Shown: piece after piece, positions 34,623-47,095 of the stretch
Position numbering within the stretch: the stretch's first letter is position 1
Layout of the letters: every line of letters starts with the position of its first letter
Assembly: GCF_032854445.1 (NCBI RefSeq)
Contig: NC_088295.1
Span: 57,519,249-57,583,248, forward strand
Reading direction: 5' to 3'
Source: Liolophura sinensis
Taxonomy: Eukaryota; Mollusca; Polyplacophora; Chitonida; Chitonidae
Length of the DNA stretch: 64,000 nucleotides
The notes under the pieces: model-generated
Told to the model about the DNA's origin: nothing
Database searches by the model: none
What the model saw: only the letters and a program-made list of their open reading frames with translations
Made by a program: the position numbers and the translations under genes

Positions 34623-37600
34623 ATGGATCAAGTATTACCACAGTTTAGTTGGGTTGTGACACTGACACTTATTGCGACCATCTTCTTCCTGAGCACAACC
34701 TGGAAAAAAATCCATGGTTTCCTGCCCCCGGGACCTCGACAGTGGCCTTTGATCGGCAATCTCCCGCAAATTTTCGGTAAGGATCTACACGTGGCACTTA
34801 CCGACCTAAGCAAGAAGTATGGCGATTTGGTTTGGATGAAGCTTGGTTCTGAAAATGTCTTGGTGGTCAACAGCATGGACGCAACATTGGACGCTTTTGT
34901 GAAACAGGGCACCACATTTGCTGGTCGTCCGTCTAAGAGGAAGTCAGTGGAAGTTATGCTAGGGGAAGGAAGAGACATTGTAATGAATGATGGAGGAGCC
35001 GAGTTGAAATTCCACCGCAAAATTGTCCACTCATTCCTAGCAGCTCAGAGAAGGGAGGGTAAATATAGGCTTCACAATATCATGTCACGTGAGGCAACGA
35101 GTTTAGTTGACTCTCTGGAAACGTTTGGTATGGATCAACAGCCCTTCAATCCCAAAATGCAAATTTCCCGTGTGGTGGCCAATGTACTTTGTCAAAGTGT
35201 TCTCAACAAGAGGTTTGAAACAGCGGACGAGAAATTTTTGAATCAGCTACGAATTGTTCAAGACATTGTTGACAACATTGAGAGTTTTAATATTGTGGAT
35301 CTCATCCCGTGGCTTGAGGTGAGTAAAACAAATTTGTATAGTTTATATTTCGTGTTTGTTTGTTTCGAGAGTTATTACTATCATCATTAGTGAACTCGAA
35401 GAGATGTTTTCGGTGCAAACTAAACGTAATGCGCTATACCATCACGTAAAAAAAACTTCACGTAAACATCGCAGGAATTCAACGCACATGTCCATTTCAA
35501 GGGTGTGTCGAGAATTCGGCGTTCTGATTGGCTAACCGAGGCACACACACACCCCCCAGCGTCAGTGTTTACACTAGCTATAAGGATTTGGGTTCAGTCC
35601 AAAATGATCCACAGCTGAAAGACTGTGGCATGAAAGTTTAGTTGGGTCTTGGCATCTTGCCAGACGGATCGATCGAACAACAGTCCTGTAGTGGATGATG
35701 AAATCGCACCGTGTTGTCGAGTATGTGGGCTTTCCATATATACCAGCGGGCGTACAATCATTCTGTCGGGAGATAATAATACCTCCCCCCCCCCTCCCCA
35801 ATCAATACTGGCTCCATCCCACCTGTCAATCTGGACACTGTCCATTCAGGCCAAATATTAATATACCGTGGCGCACACAGATCTTCCGCAGAGCACTTCA
35901 GTATGTTAGGGGTACACATTGAGCATGACACAGTGCTAGTACCACTCTTAGATATCAGGCACCAAGTTTCTTCAGATGTGTAAGGTGTGCTTAAGCACTG
36001 TCTTGATAAATAGGCTCTCAGATGAAGATAAACTAACCTCCAGCCCACTATTTTGACAAAATACAGCAGGTAAAGTACGGATGGGCCGTAAAATACGCTT
36101 GCATTAAAGGAGAATTTCGCCTAAGGTTTAGTGCGATCGATTACAGAACAGCGTTCACCATTCGACTCTCAGCTTTCATTCATTCGTATCTTCATTCATT
36201 CCGCCTTTTGTAAACATCTGCGGTATTTCAAAAGAGAATAGATCGCTCGACCGCCTTCCGCGAGACGCAAGTTCTAAGGCAGTAGGTCATATAGACTAAC
36301 TGAAAACGCACAACATACACACGGCTTATCATGGTACACACGTGTTGCTCGATGCCACTACAGCGTTAATGCTACTATCTGATGTCTATGGCTGAATCAG
36401 CTATTGATAAGCACTTCCATTCCTCTGAAAACCAAAAGCGATTTTCATGAAGTATCCCGGAAACGGTGTCCGTTTCGTTTGCTAAGGAACCAGATATGAA
36501 AGTACCAGAGAACATATATTCTTGACTACTAGAGATCTAGAGATAAAAAAAACGGATACAGTGGGATAATTTATAGGCGTTTAATGAAGGTGAAATGCTG
36601 AATGAATCATACATGACTAAGGCAAATCTGTGTTTTTGTACCATGACGTAATGCAAGCTGTGTTACAGCATTTATCATCTCAATTACGAGGGCTTGCTCG
36701 CCTGGTGTTTTTTTTTACCCGCGACAAAGCGTCAGTGTGATACAGCGCTAGTGTCGTTTGCACTGGAGAGTTATTTGCCCCTAATTATCCCTTAATGTAA
36801 TTTATAGGCCACGAAAGCTTTATTCTGTGCTGTCTGTATACCAACACAGCATGCCGTAATAAAATCATTATGCTGGGCTTCTTCTGTTGCTTTGCTGTCA
36901 TTGATGTGGTAATGGAACCCCGTTATTTCATTAGCAATTGCATCATTTGCTCGGCCGATTCTGTGCTGCGTAAATACGGTACACAACCTTGGTTAGCCGA
37001 TGATGCAATTTGTTTATCCAGTCATGCCGGTGACGCGTGAAACTTTTCGCAATATGTTTTTTGATTCTTTGCCAAATGACAACTGCAATTTATTCTCATG
37101 GAATCCTACCGTTGATGTCTTTTCAGGTTCTACCCATTCCAAGTTGGATGCGTTTTAAGAGAAGTTTAGAGAAAAAAGAAAAGTGGGTCAACGACTTTAT
37201 CAATGAAAGGAGGGTAGGTTCAATTTTGCTTATCCTCTCAACTTGTTATTTATTGGTCTGAATTATGGAGACTGTCATAGTGACGTGTGAGGAATGTGGC
37301 TTTGTTTGTCACATTCACATTCCTGGCCGAATATCACGTTTCATCTTAAGTGCTAGAAATAGAAATATCACAAACCGAACGAAATCGGTCCTTAACGTGA
37401 AGTGTACTGTGCGTGCCCGGAATGTTGAATTCTGCACCAAGCCTTTGTGAGTACAGAAGAAGCTTTAGCATACAGATTCGCCTGAAATACACCCACGTAA
37501 CTTCGACCATGCTTTATAAAATTCAAATTTTGTGACTTGCCTACTGAATTTTGTGAGCGATATCGATTTTTTTCTCTCTAAACCTATCATTTTTATTCCA

Positions 37601-39974
37601 CTGACACAACAGCTGAGCAAATTCCGTATGCGTATGTTTCCCTGACCATCTGGTGTGCGTGTTTGTGACTCGGTACTTGCCAACAATCGCGGGAAAGGAG
37701 ATAATTCTGTGGGGATCAATCTCAAGCGAACAGTTCAGATAGTTATACAAGCATAATTGCAGTAAATTTCCATAACAACACCCCAAAGACACACGTGACT
37801 GTTTTATTCCCACGTCACCTTTGACGTCATCAGTTGTTTGTGAATAGTAAAATTGTCAGAGGTGAATGAAAAGCACAATACTACTGCATTAAATACAGGC
37901 AGTTTGTAAAATTTTACACGTACATGCATGTAATATACTGTGCATTGTTCCAAGCAACTGCTGTATTGATTTTTAAACTACACACACTGCAAATCGTATA
38001 TTTATAATATGAATGGCGTAACTGGGAATTTAAAAATCTCATATCTTTTCATCATTACATTTGCAGGAAAACCTTTCAGACTGGGATGAGAACGACTTGT
38101 TAAACATCATGTTAAAGCTGCAGCAAGAAGCCATAGAGGAAAATGACGAAGAGAAAATGCACATGCTCAGTGATAAGACTATTGGTCACATCGTGTACGA
38201 ACTCTTCGGGGGTGGGATTGAGTCCACGACACTCTCCATCCTGTGGTTCCTCATCTATATGATCCACAATCCGGAGGTAAGGAGAATATACCAGCAGGTT
38301 GTAAACAGAAGGAAAAAGAAAAGGAAAGTGAACTATCCTAAATCTTAAATTCCAACATTTCTTTATTTGAATTTTTGGGGAGATTTTCAGTTCATAGGTC
38401 ATCATTATACCTTGTTATAGGTAATTTACCTGACATTTTAGATTGAGTTTCTTGCTATTGGCTTCATCCGGGAATTCATCAGCTGATTAGAAACTGTTCC
38501 TTTTCTTTCTACAGTGTCAAGAAAGAGCTGCTACCGAGGTATTAAAAGTGGCAGAAGAGCAAGGAGGGATTTACGCCCCTGACAAGGCCTACTACCCATA
38601 TTTGGAAGCTTCTATTAAGGAAACGCTACGGTTAGCCTCTGTACTTCCGGTCGGCTTTCCACATCGGGTCACAAAAGATGCCAAGTAAGTTAAAATTGAA
38701 TCTGTTGGAAAGCTTCCGAATTTTACTTTCCGACTGACAAATATAGTCATAAGAATTTGATCGTAAAGACTCTTGATTAACACGTTCATATTAAAAGTTT
38801 GTATTCACCTATAGCGGCTTGATCGGTAGTCATTTGTGAATTTGCGGCTTAATATATGCGTTTAAAGTACTTTTGTCAAAACTCTGCCCTTGCGTGATAC
38901 TGAAGTTTCTAGTTCATAAATACTTCTACGTGGCACTGCTATAAGGACAATGACCTTTGTTATTATAGCAAAAAAAATCCATTAAATGCTGTAGAGTACT
39001 TTAATGTAGGCTTAGCCATCTGTGTAAATGAGAACGTGTTCTACATTGCAGAGTCGGGGGATACGATGTACCTAAAGACACGATGGTTATTATGAACATA
39101 TGGTCAATTCACCATGATCCCAACACCTGGATGGATCCATTCAAGTTCAAACCAGGTAAGATTTATCACAATGGAATATTTATATACAGCTATGTGTACT
39201 TTAGAAGACCCTTCTTCGACTTTTGCAAGTCACTGTTTGGTAGCTTTCAGATGTGGATGAGATTTTTGGCGCTGTGCCAAGGTTTCGTCCTCATTTTGGC
39301 AAGTCTTCTGCATCCGAAAACATGAACGATAGCATTATTTAGATTGGTGTAGATTGCTCCTTGTGTGGTCTTGCATATTACTGTTTTATGCAATGTATAC
39401 ACTCAGCTCTGTGAAAATGATTGCGCCATACAGATATTGTTATGTAGTCTTCGTGTGTTAATGCGACGTGCATTGATACATCATTCGAGATATGGCACGT
39501 ACAGGTCGCGTACATTGCTGTTGTGTGTTATATGGCTCGTTAATTTCCTCCTAAAATCCCCAATGGAATTTTATGTAGATGTCCGTCTACTGTCTCAAGT
39601 TACAAAATAAAAAAAAAATGAGTTTGGTATAGAAATTTCTATAAATGTGTTTGTAACAAGCAGACTTTGTAAGACGTAAACTTTAATGAAATGTATATTT
39701 TTTCTTCACAGAACGTTTCATGGAGCACGGAGAGAAGATATATCGTCGGGGTTACATACCTTTCGGAATCGGTAGCAGAGTATGTCTCGGCTCCACGGTA
39801 GCAAAGATGGAGATTTTCATGTTTTGTGCCCATATATTATCACGGTACCGAATCGAGGCTGCCGACCCGAGCAAACTTCCGGAACTGACTGGTCAAGCCG
39901 GCCTCACAATGAGGCCAAAACCTTTTGATATAGTGCTCCGGCCGAGACATATAGTGAACAATTCCAGCCATTAG
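34623..39974 (+). CDS. Cytochrome P450, CYP2 clan (CYP1/CYP17-like), six coding exons, 509 aa
   Basis: Haem-thiolate monooxygenase of the ER membrane, inserting one O2 oxygen into a lipophilic substrate with electrons from P450 reductase. Exons: 34623-35318, 37127-37213, 38067-38276, 38515-38684, 39052-39155, 39712-39974. All introns are GT-AG, phases 0,0,0,2,1, and they join into one 509-aa frame. The ATG follows an in-frame TGA at 34590-34592. N-terminal anchor at about 9-27; hinge PPGPRQWPLIGN (35-46). C-helix R132 is kept, but the usual Trp of WxxxR is Leu128. I-helix GGGIESTT (309-316) has Glu313-Ser314 where Glu/Asp-Thr is usual. ETLR (367-370), PERF (422-425) and haem loop FGIGSRVCLG (440-449, Cys447) are intact. 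Length is normal for the family. Overall pattern (DLIPWLE, FHRKIVHS, NIWSIHHDP) suggests CYP1/CYP17-like rather than CYP3/CYP4. Substrate unknown: steroid or xenobiotic are both possible. No linked P450 paralogue is visible. Confidence 0.96.
35319..37126 (+). other. Intron 1 of the P450 gene
   Basis: 1808 bp, from GTGAGT (35319) to TCTTTTCAG (ending 37126). It holds a C-rich tract near 35785-35800. Open frames on either strand are incidental. Confidence 0.85.
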
Positions 39975-41620
39975 AAATGACATTATACCCTGATGACTTT
40001 GTTCAAAGACCTTTGAAATCCAGACAACCAATGGGCAACGTCCTGTTGGGATCTGTAGTCCAATTTGGCAGCTTGTGAGAGTGCAATATCTTCCTTGGAA
40101 TGCTTTTTTTATCATCTTTCATGTACTCATGAATATATTTCATATCACCATTATCATCAAGCTATTTATTTTTGACTGAAATGATTGATAGATTTGAGTT
40201 ATTCCAATGAGGTTTTCGTCAGTCGATTGTAACGGCCAGTCGTAAAATGAGACAGAGAAACGGAAGGCAGATCATAAGAAAACCCACCAAACTTCAGTAT
40301 GTTGCTGGCGAACCTTCCGCTTATCTATTTATTTTGTTACATTGTTGTTGTTGTTATTGTTTTATATTTATCCAGAAATTGAAGGCATTTAAGTTCTGAA
40401 CGGTGAACGTGGTCAGTACGTGTGGTCAGTATTTGTAGACAGTATGTGAGGTCAGTATGTGTGGTCAGTATGTGTGGAAAAAGGGCAATGCAATTAGTGC
40501 TAAAATGAGTGAAACATTCAAGAAACGTTTGTTTTTACAAAAGGCCAACAGATGGCGTCTCTGACGTCAAGCAAAACGCTCTCTAGTGGGAGGATAAAAA
40601 ATTAGATTTTGTTGCTGGGCAACTGCTTAGAAAAGCTTTAAAACAGGGGAAAAGAGTTTATTTTTTGTGGTAAATAAGATTAAAAGATGTGAATTATCTT
40701 TGTACGTAAAAGTTTGGAAAGGAATGTGAACGACCAATGCAATCTATTTCATTGTTGGGTAAATTATTATGTAAAATATGCTAATTATGTAATTAGCATT
40801 TGCATTTATGATATTTGTTGAAAATCACAACAGGCAGCTACTCTGACCTGAATGACTTTTTTGTGTTTTGTTTGTTGAAAAAAATTACCAGCATTATTAT
40901 TTAATTTATCACGAAAGGGTAATTCATTTGATGTCTTTTACATGTATGAAGTATCTTGTCAGCATTAAAGTCTAAATTATTTGTTTTGATTAAGATAACA
41001 TTAAGAGTTTTTGACTTTGAGACGCTGAACAAAAATGTTGTACTAGTCTCCTGGAATGGCATTAATGTGTATTTCATACGAATTCTCCAAATTCCTGGCA
41101 CCTTACGGCCTCGGTGTGAAACTGGAAATTAAAATATTGATCAACTTACGTTTGTATGTCAAGCGAGATGTTATCTGCATTTTTATAATAAAATATTTTG
41201 ATGAACTACACAACGACGAGTTCATTTATTTCATGAGGATTATTTTGGTGCAAGGAAAAAGGTTCGAATCCTCATTTATTTGGGCTGCTGGTGTCATCTT
41301 GTTAGTATCCCGATGCTTGCGACAGTAAATAAGAACCACAAACTGCAGGCAAATCCTTATACCCCAGGTACGGTTTACGGAAAAATACTTGTTTGGTCTA
41401 CTGTCAGCTGACGAAGCTTCACGTTCATAAACATTTCCATTTTAATTTGATACAACAGTCCACAACCAACCCATTTAAAGAGGGATCAGTTATAAATCCT
41501 GAAAGACAAAATATCTAGTGACTTTTTGTAATGCTTTCCGCGAGCTGACAAAGCTTCATAAACGATGCCATTTTACCAAGTGAACAGCTGTCTACGATCA
41601 ACTGAATCAAACAACAATCA
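39975..41620. other. 3' flank of the P450 gene; no further gene
   Basis: I saw no clear canonical AATAAA close after the stop; weak ATTAAA sites occur near 40679 and 40964. A GTCAGTATGTGTG-type short repeat is at about 40410-40470. A GGTTCGAATCC B-box-like string near 41260 has no matching A-box. Confidence 0.45.
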
Positions 41621-41759
41621 GGGCCCAGTTTCACAAAACCGTGTTCGACATTTCTTTATCGCACATTTGTCTTACGATATTTTGAGCGTCACTATTACCA
41701 CACCATTGCTCTATACGGGCGATTACCGTATATGTACGACATCTTTGTGAAACTGGGCC
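41621..41759. mobile_element. Short MITE with GGGCCCAGTTTCACAAA termini
   Basis: The left end GGGCCCAGTTTCACAAA and the right end TTTGTGAAACTGGGCC are inverted copies of about 16-17 bp around a 139-bp element with no coding capacity. No clear target duplication. The GGGCCCAGTT end is shared with the element at 57746. Confidence 0.8.
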
Positions 41760-42116
41760 AAGTTAAAGATGGTGAAAGATAAGCTCTGTGATGACGAAAA
41801 TTTTCGAGATACGTCAAGCGTCCATTAAGGTGCAAGATAGGGTTTAAAAGGCAGTTCAGAATCACATCCTTAACAATGTGCTTTCTTTCGAGCGGTGATT
41901 TCAACACCGTATGTCCCAAGTGGAAGGTCAGATACATATAAGAAAGGCATATGTTAGGCTCAGGTGCACGGTGTTGGTATTCGACCGATCTTATGACGGT
42001 GAGCTCAGTACAAGGGCAATCAACATTCAGTGCGTGAACAACCACTGATGATGATGATGATATAAACACACGTGTACAACTTTCAGTTTGGCCCAAATAC
42101 GTTTACTTATTCTATT

Positions 42117-42352
42117 CCAGTTTAATCCCACGCGAAAGAATATTTCATTTATAAGATCGTAGTCAGTGTTGTGGGTGGAGGGAACCTACATACAGTAATC
42201 TACCGGCCTTTGGCAAGTTCCTGACCAACTTCATTTTGAGACTTGCATGCAGATATGCACGCCATACTGGTGAAATACAAATTTCGTGCCGAAGGCCGCG
42301 TGTCCTAGCAATGAAAAGCAAGCTCCTTTGTAACCACTAAAGCACTATCCGT
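42117..42352 (-). mobile_element. SINE-B-related element, long diverged copy (antisense)
   Basis: CGCGAAAGAATATTTCATTT, ATAAGATCGTAGTCAGTGTT, CGGCCTTTGGCAAGTTCCTG, GACTTGCATGCAGATATGCA and a worn tRNA-like part (GTCCTAGCAATGAAAAGCAA) follow the order of the SINE-B variant from tail to head. Confidence 0.6.
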
Positions 42353-42617
42353 TCCATTTCCCCGTTATCTAGAATCTTATGGAAATCTTGAATCACAGAC
42401 GAGCCTGTAACCGCTTACCAGAACAAAGATCGCTGTTGTATGACACTGATGTTCATGCTTGGGTTATATTTGGGTCAAGGCTGCCCATATACTATGGTTA
42501 GTTTTAAAACAGTTCCACATAAAGGTACATGAAGATTTTCTATCCTATCTATTTTACATGTACATAATTGTGAAAATGGGCAATAATCTCTGCAATGTTG
42601 ACATATCTATTTGTCAT

Positions 42618-42780
42618 GACGACACCATTTGGACATCGGACAGACACCTTAATCGAGTTAATATTAACTCAAATTCTGGTTGGTGCTTATATCTATATGT
42701 GATGAAGACACCATTTGGACATCGGGCAGACGCCTTAACCGATTTAATCTTAATTCAAATTCTGGTTGGTGCTATGTTCT
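42618..42780. repeat. 86-bp tandem duplication
   Basis: GACACCATTTGGACATCGG starts at 42621 and recurs at 42707, followed each time by a CAGAC(A/G)CCTTAA block and CAAATTCTGGTTGGTGCT. About 90% alike by eye. The period is not a multiple of three, so a reading frame through it is incidental. Confidence 0.9.
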
Positions 42781-43040
42781 GCACTTACAGTCTTAAACCT
42801 TAAGTGTTACATTTAACAGTGTAAAGATCACGAGGAGTGATTGCACGTGTGACAGATATCTGACTACGTTTATATATAAAATTTGAAAAGATATATATAA
42901 GTTATATATAAAATTGTTAATGTTTTAGCACTCTTCAAAATGTTCACATTCCAACTGCATTAAAATCTACTTAATCAACACTTGAAACAGAGTTAAAGAA
43001 AATCAACGCTTTTAACGCAGTTGGAATATAAACACCTTTG

Positions 43041-43391
43041 AGTGAGTGATTGAGTGCTTGCGGTTCAACGTCGTACTTAACAATTTTTCAGTCATATGAC
43101 GATGAAGGAATCCTTAGAATGCATGTAATGCGCTTCCTTGTAGCAGGACGGATTTCCACCGCTCTTTTATCTAGTGTTGCTTCACTGAGACGCCTTACTG
43201 AAGGCAAGTAAGCGCCCCGCCCGAGCCATTATACTGATACGGGTCAACCAGTAATTGCACTATCCCCTTCATGCTGAACGCCATGCGACGAAGCTGCAAC
43301 TTCCTCTTTTAGGTGTGACTCGACCCAGGATTGACCCTGGATCTACCCCTCCCTAAGCGGACGCTCTACCAACTATGGAAGTGGGGCCGGT
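43041..43391 (-). mobile_element. SINE-A, full-length (antisense)
   Basis: From tail to head: AGTGAGTGATTGAGTGCTTG, ACAATTTTTCAGTCATATGA, GACGGATTTCCACCGCTCTT, CGCCCCGCCCGAGCCATTAT, ACTTCCTCTTTTAGG, GGATTGACCCTGGATCTACC and GCGGACGCTCTACCAACTAT (A-box side), ending at GGGGCCGG. The best-preserved head of the SINE-A copies here. Confidence 0.92.
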
Positions 43392-43609
43392 TAAAAAAAA
43401 CTTTAAGAGTGGTTAAACATTAGTTAACACTTAATAAAAACTGGTTAGATACATGTAACTCGAATAAGTGCAGTCACTCCTGATCTTCAAGGTGTTAAAT
43501 ATACCACTTAAGCTTTTGAGGGAGCAGGAACCAGTGTAAATAGTTTAAACTTCCTAGAACAAAAACATTTTACCTGTAGCTGTGTTTGAAATTTTAATCA
43601 ACATGGGTG

Positions 43610-43775
43610 TTTATTTATTTATTTATTTATTTATTTGATTGGTGTTTTACGCCGTGCTCAAGAATATTTCACTTATACGATGGCGGCTAGCATTAGGGTG
43701 GGATGAAACCGAGCAGACCCCGGCGGAAACCTACGACCATCCGCAGGTTGTAGGCAGACCTTCCCACGTACGGGA
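43610..43775 (-). mobile_element. SINE-B body and tail, well preserved (antisense)
   Basis: (TTTA)n, then GATTGGTGTTTTACGCCGTG, CTCAAGAATATTTCACTTAT, ACGATGGCGGCTAGCATTAG, CGACCATCCGCAGGTTG and GCAGACCTTCCCACGTACGG. The least decayed SINE-B body in the window. The tRNA head is absent. Confidence 0.92.
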
Positions 43776-45320
43776 CCAATACCCTGATGTTAGGTATATT
43801 TGTGGTCGTCGACAGTTGTTAATGGTCGTTGGGATCGAGTATGACTGAAGATCACACTGTTGTTAATAGCAGGAGACCTAGTTTCCCCCTGATTTTAATG
43901 TATTAGCTCTCAGGTTGAGGTTTATCTGAGGTATGTGGAGTGCAGGGAGACTCAAGCCCTGTTTTGTTTGGCTAGGTCACATTGCGTGATCCAGTGTCTG
44001 CTAGCATGAGGGAATGTAACTAAAAACATTTATCAGGAAATTGTTCATGTTTTCGGAAACTGGATCCTGGAATTTATATGGGCCTTCAGTACATGCTTTA
44101 AATATTTTGTCCAGTCTATCATAATAACGGCTCAGGATATTGTCAGGGGGTATTCGGTACGACTCAAGGATGTAATGTTTTTAAAAAATACAAACGTTTG
44201 TTGATATTTCTAAGACTTCACGCAGTCAATGGGAAAACTGTGGGTTCATTCTATGGTACAATCTCAGTTCATCTTCAACACTGAACTAGTAACAGAAAAA
44301 AAAACCCCACAGAACAAAAAAACATTGGCAGTTTGCCAAGCATGGCAAATCGCTGCGTTAAGCATTACGAAGTTATTAATGATTCTGAGCCGGCCGACTG
44401 GGCACCGTGCCAAGTTTCTCTGCCTTTCGTTCCACAGCAACATTTCACTGCGTGGCAGACGACACTTGCTCTGTGAGCAAACCAACTTCCCGCCACAAAA
44501 CGGGCTGCCGTTGTCTACTATTAGTCTTTAGACTGCATATGAGCAAGCCGTCTTTGATGTTTCGTGTTTGTTGATATATGTAGAAGTCCAAAGAAAAACT
44601 GACAAGAAAGTAATGTTAATCAGGGACGAGGTGGCTGATGAAATCTGCCTTATCTCTGAGACCTACCTCAAAAGCACAGACATACCAACATGTCCCTGAC
44701 ATTTTCATTCCCTGTGCTTCCTGAAAATGTGGCCAAAGAAATAGCGCCGTCATCAACACTGCATGTGTTGTTCGTAAGGGAACTCGGTGCAACCCATGCA
44801 TATGTGACTCTAACATTTACATAGAAATCGTTGTCAACCTATGATGTGCTAATTGTATTCGGCTGAAACATCGCATACAAAGGTAACAAGATCTTAAATA
44901 ATCAAAGTATTACGTAACATGAGTTTAAGTTATTCGTAAACGACAGTTATCAAAAATACTGGAACGATGGGTGAAAAAACACCATTAATTTTGTACATTT
45001 AAGCCAACTTTTTGCCACAGATAAGAAAAATTCGTAGGAAAATAATATTCCTTTTAATTTTATATATAAGTTTTTATTTTTCATCTCAGTTCAATGAAAC
45101 GACCGACTACTGTGATGATTTTAATTGGAGACCAAAGAGCGTTGAAGTCATTGTTGACTGGTAAATAAGCAGCCTCTGAACGTTCAGTGTTGGACCTAAA
45201 AGGAGGAACGATTGCGTATAGCAGACATCAATCGATCGATGTCAGGTTTAACCACGGACTAAATGGCCTTTAGTCAGTGTCAGGTAACACCCAAAGCTCT
45301 ACACATTGGGACGAAGAGTA
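43776..45320. other. No gene supported
   Basis: At 45090-45164 a good polypyrimidine tract and CAG precede 24 codons ending in TAA (reads FNETTDYCDDFNWRPK...). This could be a tiny terminal exon, but no partner exon is seen. Confidence 0.35.
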
Positions 45321-45595
45321 AGTGATATGACGACAAAGGAATCCTTAGGGTGCATGTAATGTGCCTCCTTGTCGCAGGACGAATTTCCACCGTTCTTTTA
45401 TCTAGTGCTGCTTACTACTTACCGAAGGCAAGTAAGCCGTCCCGTACGGGTCAATCAGTCGTTGCACTATTACCTTCATGCTGAACGCCAAGCGAGGAAG
45501 TTACAACTTCCTCTTTTAAAGTCTTAGGTGTGACTCGACCCAGGATCGATCCTGGATCAACAGCTCACGAAGCCAACTGTGCTATCCAAGCCGGT
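45321..45595 (-). mobile_element. SINE-A, tail-truncated (antisense)
   Basis: AGTGATATGACGACAAAGGA, GACGAATTTCCACCGTTCTT, GCCAAGCGAGGAAGTTACAA, CTTCCTCTTTTAAAGTC, GACCCAGGATCGATCCTGGA and AACTGTGCTATCCAAGCCGG. The (CACT)n tail and last 3' bases are missing. A small deletion lies in the middle. Confidence 0.88.
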
Positions 45596-47025
45596 ATTAC
45601 GAAGAAATTGGAGTTAGAATAGTTTTTCTATATCATAATGTTAAACTCCATAAGCTAAGTTTCGAAACTAGAACCGAATGCATGGGGTGACGTCATAATT
45701 ATTGAAAAACAAGTTGCATACTGGGAAATGGGTCTTTAGAGTAATTTGTTTTACAATAGCGGTTAGAACAAACTCCATGCAATAACACAGCCTGCAGTAC
45801 TATCTCTGCGAATAACTAGGTCTCTTTAATTTCCTAATATACATTCTAAAACTGTACTGCCGAACGATTTCAAATATGGCAGTGTCAGAAGCAAGGTTTA
45901 CAGTAAAGTCGACAGCAGTTCAGGTAACTGGTGTCACTCTCCTTCAAAACACGTTGAACTCCGCCTAATGCAAAGAATGTCACTGTTTTTTAAATAATTA
46001 TGGCGTCAGTCGAAGCAAATGGTTCTTGCTGTCGAAACATTATGAAATAGAAAAAGTGTGCTAAGCAAGAATATGAACTTCAAACAAATCCATGTGTAGA
46101 GCTTGTTTGGGAGCGAGTTTGACTGATTTTACAGACAGCTGAAAATAGATGACTCTCTGAAAGAAAAGGACCATAACTGCCATAATACAGTTACCTGGCA
46201 CGTATGGTGGCGTACTTTCCTTTGCATTCAGCGCGCCCTCCTCAAAGCATAAACCTGACTGATCTTTCGAGGGGAGCACCTCGAAAAGGCAAATGAAAAA
46301 AAGAAATTGCAGTCAGTAAAGTGAGTACCTCGAAAGGGCAAACGAAATAAACAAATCACAGAAAATTACATGCGCTGTACGGATATGCATGCCTTTCGAT
46401 GAGCCACTTGCGCGTATTCTTCTCTTCTAAAACCTGTTCACTTCTACATCTGACTCCGCTGTAAATTGTCGCCATATTGTCAAAGAATTATTTTTATGAC
46501 CATCTCCATTTTGTCACAAACGATGTCATGAGGAAGTAAATTGTAACATATATTTCGACCGAGGCATAACAGACATTAGCTATAATTCGACGTGATAATT
46601 TTCACTTTCAAATCCACAAGGTGAGAAAATCTATTAATCCATTTTAGTCTAGGATAACGCTGTTCACTGTTGACAATGATGCTCAGTGATTATATTGGCT
46701 GTATCAACAGTGGCACAGCTGACAACTAATATTGGTTGAGCTGTCCCCTTTCTCTACTTCAGAGATCACTAACGGAGCACATGTGCGAAATCCCTGTTGA
46801 GACTTTAATCAATTTATTTCTTTGTGTGTGGTGAAGTTTCGTAGAAGGTCACGTGACTTGAAATGTTACAGAACCATGCTATTGCATTCCAGCAGCCTAG
46901 CCTTCGAGGTGTACCGCCTTAAGCTGTGACGTCATTTCCATCATGGGACATTTCTCCTGAATTAAAAAGTACATGTATTTTGTTTTTGGAGTCTTTTATA
47001 TTCACGTCTCTCAGTGTTGTATAGA
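45596..47025. other. No gene seen; one 49-bp duplication
   Basis: GAGCACCTCGAAAAGGCAAA at 46274 recurs as GAGTACCTCGAAAGGGCAAA at 46323. Otherwise nothing recognised. Confidence 0.45.
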
Positions 47026-47095
47026 ATGAATGAAAGAATGGATGATTATGGCTTAACGCCACATCGGCAATATTTCAGCCATATCGTGGCGAGAA
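47026..47095 (-). mobile_element. SINE-C 3' end (antisense)
   Basis: GAATGAATGAAAGAATGGAT is the tail, followed by GATTATGGCTTAACGCCACA, TCGGCAATATTTCAGCCATA and TCGTGGCGAG. This is the inverse of the fragment at 21482-21548. Confidence 0.72.

Noticed and set aside
34366-34659. 97-codon frame overlapping the P450 start
   Set aside because: It uses another frame, covers the presumed promoter and shows no protein-like motif. The P450 exon fully explains the overlap.
34628-35020. 130-codon minus-strand frame over P450 exon 1
   Set aside because: Antisense shadow of the P450 coding exon.
37800-37835. Minus-strand CTGATGACGTC... as a hammerhead
   Set aside because: The stem is followed by TGGGAA, not GAAA, and the cleavage-site arm is missing.
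42037-42062. CTGATGATGATGATGA as a ribozyme or coding repeat
   Set aside because: Simple (GAT)n microsatellite without the GAAA box or stems.
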